Source: an uncultured SAR86 cluster bacterium (GTDB taxonomy: Bacteria > Pseudomonadota > Gammaproteobacteria > Magnimaribacterales > Magnimaribacteraceae). Taken from it: 64,000 bases of DNA. Of this stretch, positions 33,371 to 42,160 are shown piece after piece. The stretch lies in NCBI GenBank assembly GCA_902574355.1, contig CACGNN010000003.1:96565-160564 (forward strand), read 5' to 3'. The notes under the pieces are model-generated. The model did not search any database. It was not told the origin of the DNA and was given only the letters and a program-made list of their open reading frames with translations. The first letter of the stretch is position 1. Every line of letters starts with the position of its first letter. The translations under genes were made by a program, and so were the position numbers.

Positions 33371-33718
33371 ATGTCAGAAAAAGAAGAAGATAAAGTTATT
33401 GATGTAGGTAATGAAGAAATCATCGATAGTGAAGAGTGGAAAGATAACTTCCTAAAACAGGGAAAGTGGATAAGGCTTTTTTGGATGTTAGCCTTTTCAT
33501 TTGCATATTATCTATCTATGACCTTCCTATGGTTAATTGTATTCATTCAGTTTCTTTTCGTTTTAATTACGGATAAAAGAAGTGAGAATATCTCTAAAGT
33601 TTCTATAGGTTTTAGAGAGTATATGGTTCAAATTATCGATTACTTAACTTATCAAAGTGGTGAAAAGCCTTTCCCATTTAGCGATTTTCCTAAATCTCAA
33701 GATACTAGCGAAAATTAG
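33371..33718 (+). CDS. DUF4389 membrane protein
   Basis: The 115-residue protein has an acidic N-terminus and one or two hydrophobic helices (about 35-65), then the YMVQIIDYLTYQSGEKPFPF segment typical of DUF4389. The family is of unknown function and common in gammaproteobacteria. It is likely co-transcribed with gpsA. Confidence 0.82.
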   Translation: MSEKEEDKVIDVGNEEIIDSEEWKDNFLKQGKWIRLFWMLAFSFAYYLSMTFLWLIVFIQFLFVLITDKRSENISKVSIGFREYMVQIIDYLTYQSGEKPFPFSDFPKSQDTSEN

Positions 33719-33750
33719 TATAACTTTTTAGATAATAAGGGTCTTTCAGG

Positions 33751-34677
33751 ATGGAAAACTTTAAAAATAAAATAGCAGTTGTTACTGGTGGTGGTACCGG
33801 CATGGGTAGAGAGCTAGTGAGACAGTTGGCAGCAGAAGGCTGCCATGTCGCCATGTGTGATGTGATACAGGAGAATATGGAAGAAACATTTGAAATTGTT
33901 TCTAAGGAATGCCCAAATATAAAAGTTACTAAGCATATTTGTGATGTCAGCGATGAGGCGCAGGTCCTCCAATTTAAAGATGAAGTGATAGATCAACATG
34001 ATACTTCAGTAATAAATCTTCTTTTTAATAATGCCGGTATTGGAGGCGGAGGAAGCTTCGTTGAAGGTTCAAGAGAAGAATGGGAAAGATGCTTCGCAGT
34101 TTGTTGGTATGGTGTTTATTATTGCAGCAGAGCTTTTATGGACTACATTGTTGCAAGTGACGAAGGACATATTATTAACACTAGCAGTATTAATGGTTTC
34201 TGGGCTACTTTGAACGGAGTACCTCACACCTCTTACTCGGCCGCCAAATTTGCTGTTAAAGGTTTCAGTGAGGCATTAATTGATGATTTGAAAGTTAACG
34301 CACCGCATGTTGGGGTTTCAGTTGTAATGCCTGGGCATATTGGAACTTCTATAGCTGAAAATACAGGGAAGATTTTAGGGGAAAGATCAGATGAAGATTA
34401 TGAAAAGACAAAGGAAACTATGATAAAAATGGGAATGCCGGTACATAACTTTTCAATCGAACAAATCAAAGATCAAATAAAAGAAAATGCTGAGTCTTTT
34501 AAAAATAATGCTCCTACATCTTCAACTGAAGCTGCAGAAATTATCCTTAATGCTGTAAAACGAAAACAATGGAGAGTGCTTGTTGGAGAAGATGCGAAGG
34601 CAATTGATGGATGGGTTAGAAATTCACCTGAAGACGCTTACAATATAAATTTTAATGGGGAGAGAAGGGGAGAATAG
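33751..34677 (+). CDS. Short-chain dehydrogenase/reductase
   Basis: The 308-residue SDR has TGGGTGMGREL, NNAGIGGGG, the catalytic serine in INTSSINGF, and YSAAKFAVKGF. It has a long C-terminal extension with GEDAKAIDGWVR. This layout is common in marine SDRs that oxidise sterol- or lipid-like alcohols, but no substrate can be assigned. A TTTCAGG precedes the ATG. The next SDR starts directly after this stop, so the two are coupled paralogues. Confidence 0.92.
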   Translation: MENFKNKIAVVTGGGTGMGRELVRQLAAEGCHVAMCDVIQENMEETFEIVSKECPNIKVTKHICDVSDEAQVLQFKDEVIDQHDTSVINLLFNNAGIGGGGSFVEGSREEWERCFAVCWYGVYYCSRAFMDYIVASDEGHIINTSSINGFWATLNGVPHTSYSAAKFAVKGFSEALIDDLKVNAPHVGVSVVMPGHIGTSIAENTGKILGERSDEDYEKTKETMIKMGMPVHNFSIEQIKDQIKENAESFKNNAPTSSTEAAEIILNAVKRKQWRVLVGEDAKAIDGWVRNSPEDAYNINFNGERRGE

Positions 34678-35580
34678 ATGAAAACGTTTAAAGATAAAGT
34701 CGCTGTAATTACTGGAGCAGGATCAGGAATGGGAAGATATCTGGCAATATTGCTTGCACAAGATGGCGCTGATGTCTGCGTTACGGATGTTAATGAAGAT
34801 ACATTGAATGAAACTGTCGAAATGTTAAGAAAATATAATGTATCTGTCTCTTCTCATGTTTTAGATGTATCCGATAAAGAATCTATAGAGGCCTTACCTC
34901 AAAAGGTCATCGATCAACATGGAAAGGTCGACTTGGTATTTAACAATGCTGGTGTCACAACGGGATCGCACTTTAAGGATATGGATGAAAAGAACTGGGA
35001 TTGGGTGATGGGGATTAATTTTGATGGCGTTATAAATAGCACAAGAGCGTTTATACCTTATATGATTGAAAGTCCTGAAGCAGCTATCGTTAACACATCA
35101 TCTATATTTGGTATGGTTGCCGTCCCTGGACAAACCGTATATCACGCAACAAAGTTTGCCGTAAGAGGATTTACCGAAAGCTTAGCTCTTGAGATGAAAG
35201 CAACGAATCCAAATCTGCAAATTCATTGTGTCCATCCTGGTCATATTGGGACAAATATTGCTGCAACTGCAAGAATGAGTGATGAAGACTTCAATAGAGA
35301 TGATGGAGCTAGAGACTCTATTTTCACAAGAAATGCTCCAAAATCTCAACAAGAAATGGGAGATCTTTTTAGGGAAGGAGGCATGCACCCAAGTAAAGCC
35401 GCACAAATTATTCTAAATGGTGTGAGAAAGAAGAAAAGTAGAATCTTTATTGGTTTAGATGCTAAATTGTTAGATCTTTCACAAAGATTATTTCCTAAAC
35501 ACTATCACAAGACTTGGGCATTTTTCATGCCATTTTTGATGATTTTCAGAGATAAGAAGGCATTAAAGTCAGTCGACTAA
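34678..35580 (+). CDS. Short-chain dehydrogenase/reductase, paralogue of the preceding gene
   Basis: The 300-residue SDR has TGAGSGMGRYL, NNAGVTTGSHF, the catalytic serine in VNTSSIFGM, and YHATKFAVRGF. It shares with its upstream neighbour the HPGHIGT motif and the C-terminal IFIGLDAKLLDL extension. The ATG directly follows the neighbour's TAG. Its 3' end overlaps the convergent DUF6285 gene by 12 bases. Confidence 0.92.
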   Translation: MKTFKDKVAVITGAGSGMGRYLAILLAQDGADVCVTDVNEDTLNETVEMLRKYNVSVSSHVLDVSDKESIEALPQKVIDQHGKVDLVFNNAGVTTGSHFKDMDEKNWDWVMGINFDGVINSTRAFIPYMIESPEAAIVNTSSIFGMVAVPGQTVYHATKFAVRGFTESLALEMKATNPNLQIHCVHPGHIGTNIAATARMSDEDFNRDDGARDSIFTRNAPKSQQEMGDLFREGGMHPSKAAQIILNGVRKKKSRIFIGLDAKLLDLSQRLFPKHYHKTWAFFMPFLMIFRDKKALKSVD

Positions 35581-35931
35581 TTTTTTTAAAGTAGAGTAGT
35601 TAGGATTATCAACAGTAATTTTATTCTTTGATAATTTGACAAGTAGGTTCTTTAAATCTTCGTTTTGTAAGTCTAATTTTTCTTCTTTAATCAATAATGC
35701 AAGATCTTTAATATTTGCAGTATCTGTCTCAATTAGTTCTCTTAAATCCTTTACTACGTCATTAGATAATTTTTCTCCGAGTGCCATTTCTCTACTGACT
35801 ATGTTTAATACATTTTCGACAATCCTCAATTTAAATGCTAAGTGAGGAGGTACTTCATCTTTTATTTTTTCATTTAAAAAATGATTCACCGCATTCAATA
35901 ATTCAACACTATCGGGTCTATCAAAGATCAT
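35569..35931 (-). CDS. DUF6285 protein, partner of the phosphotransferase
   Basis: The 120-residue protein starts IFDRPDSVELLNAVNHFL and contains KIKDEVPPHLAFKLRIVENVLNIVSRE (core PPHLAFKLRIV), as in DUF6285. This family nearly always follows an ACAD10/11-type phosphotransferase gene (family knowledge). Here it overlaps that gene by one base. It is all helical, soluble, and of unknown biochemical role. Confidence 0.85.
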   Translation of the reverse strand: MIFDRPDSVELLNAVNHFLNEKIKDEVPPHLAFKLRIVENVLNIVSREMALGEKLSNDVVKDLRELIETDTANIKDLALLIKEEKLDLQNEDLKNLLVKLSKNKITVDNPNYSTLKKLVD

Positions 35932-36914
35932 TATCTTCCTCCTAAAAAAAGTAAATCCACTATATCAATTTCTGTTTCAGATACTCTTCTGCCAATTGCT
36001 GCCTTTTCTACAGAATTGATCGTCCCATTTAAATAAGCAGATGCTTGTATGAGGCAGATAACTCCCCACCTGAAAGTTCCAAAAACTTGCCACGCCTTAA
36101 CTATTTCCTTATCAACTTGATATTCACTAACGGTGTTGTATCCATCCAGAAGGTCTTTTAAATCACCAAAACCACCTACAACTTTATCTGTATTGCCAAA
36201 CCTCCAAGAATTGCCGCAAATCCATCCAAGATCCTGTAAAGGGTTACCTACATGTGCAAGTTCCCAATCTATAATTGATTGCAATCCATCTTGATTAACA
36301 ATGATATTTCCAAGCCTGAAATCACCATGTACAAGAGCATCATCAATGTCACCAAAGTTTTGTTCCTTGAGCCAAAGATAGGTGTACTCAAATACGGGAG
36401 AGGGCTGATTGAATACAGTATAGGTTTCATATAAATCACTCAGTTGCTCTTTGACAGTCTTTTTTGGAAGAAAACTTAATTCAGCTATATCTGTTTGATG
36501 AATTTTTGCTATGGATTGACCACATTCAAAAGCCAGATTTTGAAGTGCATTTTTATATTCTGTATCTCTTAAGATTTTTCTTGCAATAGTTTCACCTTCA
36601 ACAAATTTCATAATGTATGAATCTCCCAGAGGTTCGCTTAGAGATGACACAGAAATGATTTCGGGAACTAATGCACCAAATTTTCTAACAGTTTTTTGTA
36701 TCAGGGCTTCATCTGAAGTTTTGATTGCCAAAGGTCCTTCGATTCCTGAACCTTTCCTAAGAATATATTTTTCAGATTTATCTTTGAGTTTTACTTCAAA
36801 TTTCCAAATTTCTTTTGATGCTCCTCCAGTTAAAGGCTCAAGATTTATAATCTCACCAAAAATGGACTCACTCTCAAGTTTCTTTGATAAAAGACTTCCT
36901 AACTCTTGGCTCAT
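35931..36914 (-). CDS. Phosphotransferase family protein (APH/ACAD10 type)
   Basis: The 327-residue kinase-like protein has LVHGDFRLGNIIV (Brenner-type H-x-D-x4-N) near residue 195 and the metal-binding IIDWELAHVG. This matches aminoglycoside-phosphotransferase-fold proteins that accompany acyl-CoA dehydrogenases. In the ACAD10/11 system the kinase domain phosphorylates 4-hydroxyacyl-CoA so that the dehydrogenase can act. The ATG directly follows the dehydrogenase stop (TAAATG), strongly suggesting a functional pair. Confidence 0.9.
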   Translation of the reverse strand: MSQELGSLLSKKLESESIFGEIINLEPLTGGASKEIWKFEVKLKDKSEKYILRKGSGIEGPLAIKTSDEALIQKTVRKFGALVPEIISVSSLSEPLGDSYIMKFVEGETIARKILRDTEYKNALQNLAFECGQSIAKIHQTDIAELSFLPKKTVKEQLSDLYETYTVFNQPSPVFEYTYLWLKEQNFGDIDDALVHGDFRLGNIIVNQDGLQSIIDWELAHVGNPLQDLGWICGNSWRFGNTDKVVGGFGDLKDLLDGYNTVSEYQVDKEIVKAWQVFGTFRWGVICLIQASAYLNGTINSVEKAAIGRRVSETEIDIVDLLFLGGR

Positions 36915-38126
36915 TTAGCTCTCTAAGCTCGCATCTCTCTCACCAAAATCCCAACCTACACCATTATTTTGATAATTTTTTAAGATTCTTCTGGCAACAG
37001 ATTGAACATGAACCTCATCTGGGCCATCATAAATTCTCGCTTCTCTTGCATGTCTGTACATTAAGCTCAGAGGAGTATCATCAGTAAGACCTTTAGCTCC
37101 ATGTACTTGAATGGCTCTATCAATTACATTATGTAACATTTCAGCACCTACCACTTTTATCATTCCAATCTCTATCCTTGCATCATCTCCTTGATCAATC
37201 CTTTTAGCGGCATCGAGTGTAAGGTGTCTGCTGGCTTGAATTTCACAAGCACTATCAAAGACAAATTTTTGCAGTAACTGTTTGTCAGCTAAAGGAGTCC
37301 CAAAAGTTTCCCTTGAATTTAATCTTTCACACATTAAATCAAACGCTCTTTGAGCTTGGCCAAGCCACCTCATGCAGTGAAAAATTCTGCCGGGGCCTAA
37401 TCTTCTTTGAGCAATTAAGAAACCTTGTCCTCTAGGACCAAGAAGATTTTCTTTGGGCACTCTGACATTGTCATAATTAACTTCATAATGACCACCGTTT
37501 ATGCCAAGAACTGGAGTTTCTCTCACTATCTTGTACCCGGGATTATCAGTTGGAACAATAATCATACTGAAAGCTCCATGACTAGGAACATCTAACTCGG
37601 TACGACACATAACAGTTGTGTAAGAGGCTCTGGCAGCTCCTGTTGTAAACCATTTAGTTCCGTTAATAACCCATTCATCACCTTCAAGAATAGCAGTAGT
37701 TTGTAATTGAGTTGGGTCAGAACTAGAAATATCTGGTTCGGTCATTGCAAAGCTTGGAAAAACTTCACCCTGAACCAAAGGTTCAAGATATTCATCTCTC
37801 CATTTTTTAGGAGCAAATTCTCTAAGCATTATTGAGTCTTGAAGTGAATGAGTTCCTAAAGCAACCATCGCACTGGAAGATCTTCCTACAACTTCATTGA
37901 TGTAGACATATTCCATGAAAGGCATGCCATGACCTCCTATGTCTTTAGGATGCCCAAGTGCCCACAAAGAATTATCTTTTGCTTTTTGCATCAGTTCAGA
38001 AAGTTTCTCTTTAGATTCCTTGTTACCTTTATGAAGAATAGGTTCAGCAGGGTAAACTTCCTCTTCAACGAAACGTTTTACTTCTGATCTTACCTCTTTC
38101 CAGTTTCTTTCCATTTCTTTCCTCAT
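36915..38126 (-). CDS. Acyl-CoA dehydrogenase (ACAD11-like)
   Basis: The 403-residue flavoenzyme has the ACAD landmarks FAMTEPDISSSDPTQLQTT (core AMTEPD), WVINGTKWFTTGA, the RETFGTPLAD segment, IQVHGAKGLTDDTPL and the C-terminal YDGPDEVHVQSVAR with the probable catalytic glutamate. Together with the downstream phosphotransferase it forms the two parts of a split ACAD10/11-type system for hydroxy or branched acyl-CoAs. The frame can start at ATG 38126 or at ATG 38114; the latter has AGGAAAG just upstream. Confidence 0.92.
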   Translation of the reverse strand: MRKEMERNWKEVRSEVKRFVEEEVYPAEPILHKGNKESKEKLSELMQKAKDNSLWALGHPKDIGGHGMPFMEYVYINEVVGRSSSAMVALGTHSLQDSIMLREFAPKKWRDEYLEPLVQGEVFPSFAMTEPDISSSDPTQLQTTAILEGDEWVINGTKWFTTGAARASYTTVMCRTELDVPSHGAFSMIIVPTDNPGYKIVRETPVLGINGGHYEVNYDNVRVPKENLLGPRGQGFLIAQRRLGPGRIFHCMRWLGQAQRAFDLMCERLNSRETFGTPLADKQLLQKFVFDSACEIQASRHLTLDAAKRIDQGDDARIEIGMIKVVGAEMLHNVIDRAIQVHGAKGLTDDTPLSLMYRHAREARIYDGPDEVHVQSVARRILKNYQNNGVGWDFGERDASLES

Positions 38127-38127
38127 T

Positions 38128-39867
38128 TTATTTTTTTAGATTTATTGATTGCTTAAATCCCTTAAGGCTTACTTTACTTTTTTCCATAATTACGTCTTCC
38201 TCTCCCTGAAGGACATTTTCATTGAATTTATAAATAATATTATAATTTCCCCTTAAACATTGTTTGTTATGTTTTGATGCCTTTGCGCTCACGCCTTCAT
38301 TTAAAGACAAATATTTCTTTATCTTCGAAGAAGTGTATTTTTTAGATAATAAGGCCATTGATTCTTCGGGTGATAAGATCAAAGCTGAGGCATTATTTCC
38401 GCCAAAACCTTTTGCATTTAAGAAAGCTGCACTGAAATAATTTTTATCTTCTTTTTGGTCATCAAGAAGAATATCTAGGTTGTTCTGATGAACATCCTCA
38501 GCGATAAAATCTGTTGAATGTATACCTGGAACTATACCTTTATCCCAAGTTCCTAGAGTCGCTGTCAGTTGGTCGCCAGAAGCAGGCGCCATACTATGAC
38601 CTAAATAAGATTTGATACCTGAAACTGGAAGAGATTTTATTCCATAGGTTTGTGCTACTTCATTGAGAATATGAGACTCAGTTGTTCTATTTGCTGGCGT
38701 TCCTGTTCCGTGAGCATGCACAAAGGTTCTATTTCTTAGTTTTTTCAACCCAATAATTTTTTCTGCTTCCGAAGCACACTTGGCCATAGTTATATAATTA
38801 CCAACACCTGGTCCACTTATTGAACTTTTGAATCCATCTGAATGAGATGAAACAGCAGACACGCACCCATAAACCTCGGCTCCTAACTCTATAGCTAAGG
38901 CATCATCCATTAAAATAACAAACTGAGCTGACTCACCAAGCACCATCCCCACATTTTGACCAAAAGGTCTGCATGCCTTTTTTTGGATTGGCCCCTCTTT
39001 TAAATTTTCATTATGTTGAGCTTGCATTTCCATCATTCTTTTATCATCTGATAGTGCGCTCATTGCATAAAATCCATCAACGATCTCAGGAGTAATAGGA
39101 GCTTCTGCACCGCCTACAACCACAAATCTAGCAGATCCGGACTCAATGGCTTCTTTTCCCATTTGCAGGTTATACAAAAAAGTTGCACAAGCACCCACAA
39201 CATGACCCGTACGTCCCACACTACCTAGAATATAGGCATTTATGAAATCAGCAGACATTTCTACTAAACCTAGGGCTAAATTCTTGGAACTTGCTCTAGA
39301 TCCTTTTAATCGTGATTGCATTAATCCACCAAACCCGAAGCTATCTAGTTGGCCTATTGCCGCCCCACTAAAAACTGCTACTTCATCTGGAGCTATTTTT
39401 TCTTGGATGACTTTCCAGTCTATTCCAAGCTGTCCAAGAGCATCACCCATACCAAATATGGTCATCTGAAGGGCTTTTGGATGCTGTCTTGCAGGGTATA
39501 AACTCGAAGGATCAAATCCTTTTGGTAATTGCCCAGCTGCACTCGCACCGATTTGGTCAAGAATAATTCCATCTTGGTCATATAAATCCCTATCTAATTC
39601 TCTTACCATTGAGTCAGACCGCATATCTGAGCTGTTATCAAGTAAGTATTTTTTGAGATCAATTGAATCACCAGAATTAGTTTCCCAAGATCTACCAACA
39701 GGCTCAATTTTCCCCTGTAGAACGGCCAAGTCTTGAAGAACCTCAAGTTGTTCTTTATTTGAAAGAGAATCGAAGACCATATTTTTGTATGCAAGGTAAG
39801 ATGAACTTCTACCTGCCGAATTTATTCCTCCGAAGCCGGTTATTAATGCAAGAGATTTTGAAGTCAT
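38128..39867 (-). CDS. fabY: Beta-ketoacyl synthase FabY
   Basis: The 579-residue ketosynthase has its nucleophile in GACATFLYNLQ (Cys227) and catalytic histidines in HAHGTGTPANR (His386) and KSYLGHSM (His424). The N-terminal ALITGFGGINSAGRSS, the SGAAIGQLDSFGFGGLMQSR segment (core FGFGGLMQSRLKG) and the C-terminal LRGNYNIIYKFNE match FabY of Pseudomonas aeruginosa (PA5174) as I remember it, longer than FabB/FabF. FabY starts fatty-acid synthesis by condensing acetyl-CoA with malonyl-ACP. It lies one base upstream of the acyl-CoA dehydrogenase gene, so it heads a mixed operon. Confidence 0.88.
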   Translation of the reverse strand: MTSKSLALITGFGGINSAGRSSSYLAYKNMVFDSLSNKEQLEVLQDLAVLQGKIEPVGRSWETNSGDSIDLKKYLLDNSSDMRSDSMVRELDRDLYDQDGIILDQIGASAAGQLPKGFDPSSLYPARQHPKALQMTIFGMGDALGQLGIDWKVIQEKIAPDEVAVFSGAAIGQLDSFGFGGLMQSRLKGSRASSKNLALGLVEMSADFINAYILGSVGRTGHVVGACATFLYNLQMGKEAIESGSARFVVVGGAEAPITPEIVDGFYAMSALSDDKRMMEMQAQHNENLKEGPIQKKACRPFGQNVGMVLGESAQFVILMDDALAIELGAEVYGCVSAVSSHSDGFKSSISGPGVGNYITMAKCASEAEKIIGLKKLRNRTFVHAHGTGTPANRTTESHILNEVAQTYGIKSLPVSGIKSYLGHSMAPASGDQLTATLGTWDKGIVPGIHSTDFIAEDVHQNNLDILLDDQKEDKNYFSAAFLNAKGFGGNNASALILSPEESMALLSKKYTSSKIKKYLSLNEGVSAKASKHNKQCLRGNYNIIYKFNENVLQGEEDVIMEKSKVSLKGFKQSINLKK

Positions 39868-39953
39868 ATGATTAAATTATTTTAGTCTTACAGATTTTTA
39901 TATTGTATGGCAATATTCACATAAGTTTTAAAGTATATAACACGGGAGAAGTT

Positions 39954-41489
39954 ATGCATCCGGGAGTTAATGGAAAAAAGTTTCCAGAAAAGCCAGCTGT
40001 TATAATGGCAGGTAGCGGTAAGGTAGTCACACACGGCCAATTAAACGAACTGTCTAATCAAGGTGCTCATTTATTTAGATCTCTGGGACTAAAACCAGGT
40101 GACTCCATTGCTATCATGATGGAAAATCACCATTTATTTTTTCCAATCGTATTTGCTGCTTGGAGAAGCGGTCTTAGGTACACAACAATAAGTTGGAGAC
40201 TTCAACCATCAGAGGTGGAGTACATAGTTAAAGATTGTGATGCTAAAGTATTAATCACTTCTAAGTTTTTAGAACAAACAGCAAGCGATCTCAAAGAAGC
40301 TTTAGAGGGTGTTCATCTATTTATGTTAGACGGTACAACATCTGGGTATCTTTCTTATGAAGATAGAATTCAAGATATGCCAATCGACTCGATTGAAGAT
40401 GAATGTCAAGGAGGATCTATGCTTTATTCTTCAGGAACCACAGGTAAACCAAAAGGAGTTAAAAGAGAATTGCCATTAACTCCATTACCCTATGAGCCAG
40501 ATGAAGAAGATCCGGGTTTAGGTCGAGTACTAATGCTATATGGAGCTGGAGAGGATAGTGTGTATTTATCTCCAGCACCTTTATATCATGCCGCTCCGCT
40601 AAACTTTAATACTGGTTTTCTAGCTTCAGGTGCAACTTCAATTATTCTCGAAAAATTTGATGAAGAGACTGCCTTAGAATCAATAGAAAAATATAAGGTT
40701 ACTCATTCCCAATGGGTGCCAACAATGTTCGTTAGATTCTTAAAGAAAGACCCTTCAATAAGGTCTCAATATGATTTATCTAGTCATCAAGTTGCAATTC
40801 ATGCAGCTGCACCTTGTCCAGTAGCTGTGAAAGAAGAGATGATAGATTGGTGGGGCCCTATAATTCACGAATACTATGCAGGTACTGAATATAACGGAAT
40901 AACAATGATTAATTCTGCTGAATGGTTAGAACATAAAGGTAGCGTCGGCAGACCTTTATTTGGCTCATTACATATCCTTGATGATGATGGTGAAGAATTA
41001 CCAACAGGTGAAGTAGGAGGAGTTTACTTCGGAGGTGAGACAGCAACGACATTTGAATACCATAATGATGAAGAGAAAACTAAAAGCGCAATGACTGATA
41101 AAGGTTATAGCTCTCTTGGTGATGTGGGTTATTTAGATCAGGATGGTTTTCTTTATCTTACTGATAGAAAATCTTTCATGATTATCTCTGGAGGAGTGAA
41201 CATTTACCCTAAAGAAACTGAAGACCTTTTAGTGATGCATCCCAAGGTTGCAGACGTAGCAGTCTTTGGTGTTCCGAATGAAGAAATGGGGGAGGAAGTA
41301 AAGGCTGTAGTACAGCCTGCAAATTTAGGTGATGCAGGGCCTGACTTAGAAGCAGAACTCATCGCTTTTTGCAAAGAGAATATGTCTTCAATTAAAAGTC
41401 CTAGAAGTATAGATTTCGAAGAGGAACTTCCTAGACATCCAACAGGAAAATTATATAAAAGACTTCTTAAAGATAAATACTGGCCCTAG
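39954..41489 (+). CDS. Acyl-CoA synthetase (AMP-binding, FadD-like)
   Basis: The 511-residue adenylate-forming enzyme has the P-loop SSGTTGKPKGVKR, HEYYAGTEYNG, the TDRKSFMIISGGVNIYP hinge (core DRKSFMIISGG), and the C-terminal PRHPTGKLYKR with the catalytic lysine. It activates a carboxylic acid to acyl-CoA; chain length is unknown. A longer frame starts at TTG 39903, but ATG 39954 has GGGAGAAG 5 bases upstream. It is divergent from fabY and coupled with the following reductase gene. Confidence 0.92.
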   Translation: MHPGVNGKKFPEKPAVIMAGSGKVVTHGQLNELSNQGAHLFRSLGLKPGDSIAIMMENHHLFFPIVFAAWRSGLRYTTISWRLQPSEVEYIVKDCDAKVLITSKFLEQTASDLKEALEGVHLFMLDGTTSGYLSYEDRIQDMPIDSIEDECQGGSMLYSSGTTGKPKGVKRELPLTPLPYEPDEEDPGLGRVLMLYGAGEDSVYLSPAPLYHAAPLNFNTGFLASGATSIILEKFDEETALESIEKYKVTHSQWVPTMFVRFLKKDPSIRSQYDLSSHQVAIHAAAPCPVAVKEEMIDWWGPIIHEYYAGTEYNGITMINSAEWLEHKGSVGRPLFGSLHILDDDGEELPTGEVGGVYFGGETATTFEYHNDEEKTKSAMTDKGYSSLGDVGYLDQDGFLYLTDRKSFMIISGGVNIYPKETEDLLVMHPKVADVAVFGVPNEEMGEEVKAVVQPANLGDAGPDLEAELIAFCKENMSSIKSPRSIDFEEELPRHPTGKLYKRLLKDKYWP

Positions 41490-41491
41490 AG

Positions 41492-42160
41492 ATGCTCAGA
41501 AATAAATCTATGGTAGTTGGTTCAACCGGCTTGGTAGGTAAATCTGTAGTAAATTATCTAATTGAGAAAGATATTGCGGTTTTAGCCCTTGTAAGAAACG
41601 ATGAAGTAAGCAATAACTCGTTGTTAAATTACTATAAGATAGATTTTGAGGATCTTCAATTTCCAGATGAGACCTTTTCAGATATTAAAGATATATTTAT
41701 TTGCTTAGGTACCACTATCAAAAAAGCTGGATCTAAAGAGGCTTTTCAGAAGGTTGATATAACTTACTGTTACGAGATTGCTAAGCAAGCCCAGGCAAGA
41801 GGTGTTAAAAATATTTCTATTGTTACTTCGCTGGGATCGGATTCTAACTCTACAAACTTTTATTTACAAAGTAAGGGAATGATAGAAGATAAAATCACTA
41901 AGATCGATTTTGATTCTATATCTATTCATAGACCTGGTTTATTAATAGGTGCCAGAAATGAAATGAGGTTAGGTGAGTTTATTGGACAAAAGATTTTTCC
42001 TTATTTTATAGATCCTTTCTTAATGGGAAGCATAAGAAAGTACCGAAGTATAAAGGTTGACACTCTAGCCAAGGCGATGGTTAATCTATCCGGATATGGA
42101 GAAGGTGTTAATTACTATTATTTTGACGACTTTAATGAATCTGCGAAAGGTAATTCCTAG
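41492..42160 (+). CDS. NAD(P)-binding atypical SDR (HTATIP2/TIP30-like)
   Basis: The 222-residue protein begins with the Rossmann motif VVGSTGLVGKSVV and has FICLGTTIKKAGSKEAF, SIVTSLGS and the IHRPGLLIGARNEMR segment. This pattern fits atypical SDRs close to HTATIP2. The substrate is unknown. It starts 2 bases after the acyl-CoA synthetase stop. Its own stop shares CTAG with the stop of the convergent monooxygenase. Confidence 0.85.
   Translation: MLRNKSMVVGSTGLVGKSVVNYLIEKDIAVLALVRNDEVSNNSLLNYYKIDFEDLQFPDETFSDIKDIFICLGTTIKKAGSKEAFQKVDITYCYEIAKQAQARGVKNISIVTSLGSDSNSTNFYLQSKGMIEDKITKIDFDSISIHRPGLLIGARNEMRLGEFIGQKIFPYFIDPFLMGSIRKYRSIKVDTLAKAMVNLSGYGEGVNYYYFDDFNESAKGNS

Noticed and set aside
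39903-39953. Upstream extension of the acyl-CoA synthetase from TTG 39903
   Set aside because: The added residues do not resemble the family and include the Shine-Dalgarno GGGAGAAG that serves ATG 39954.
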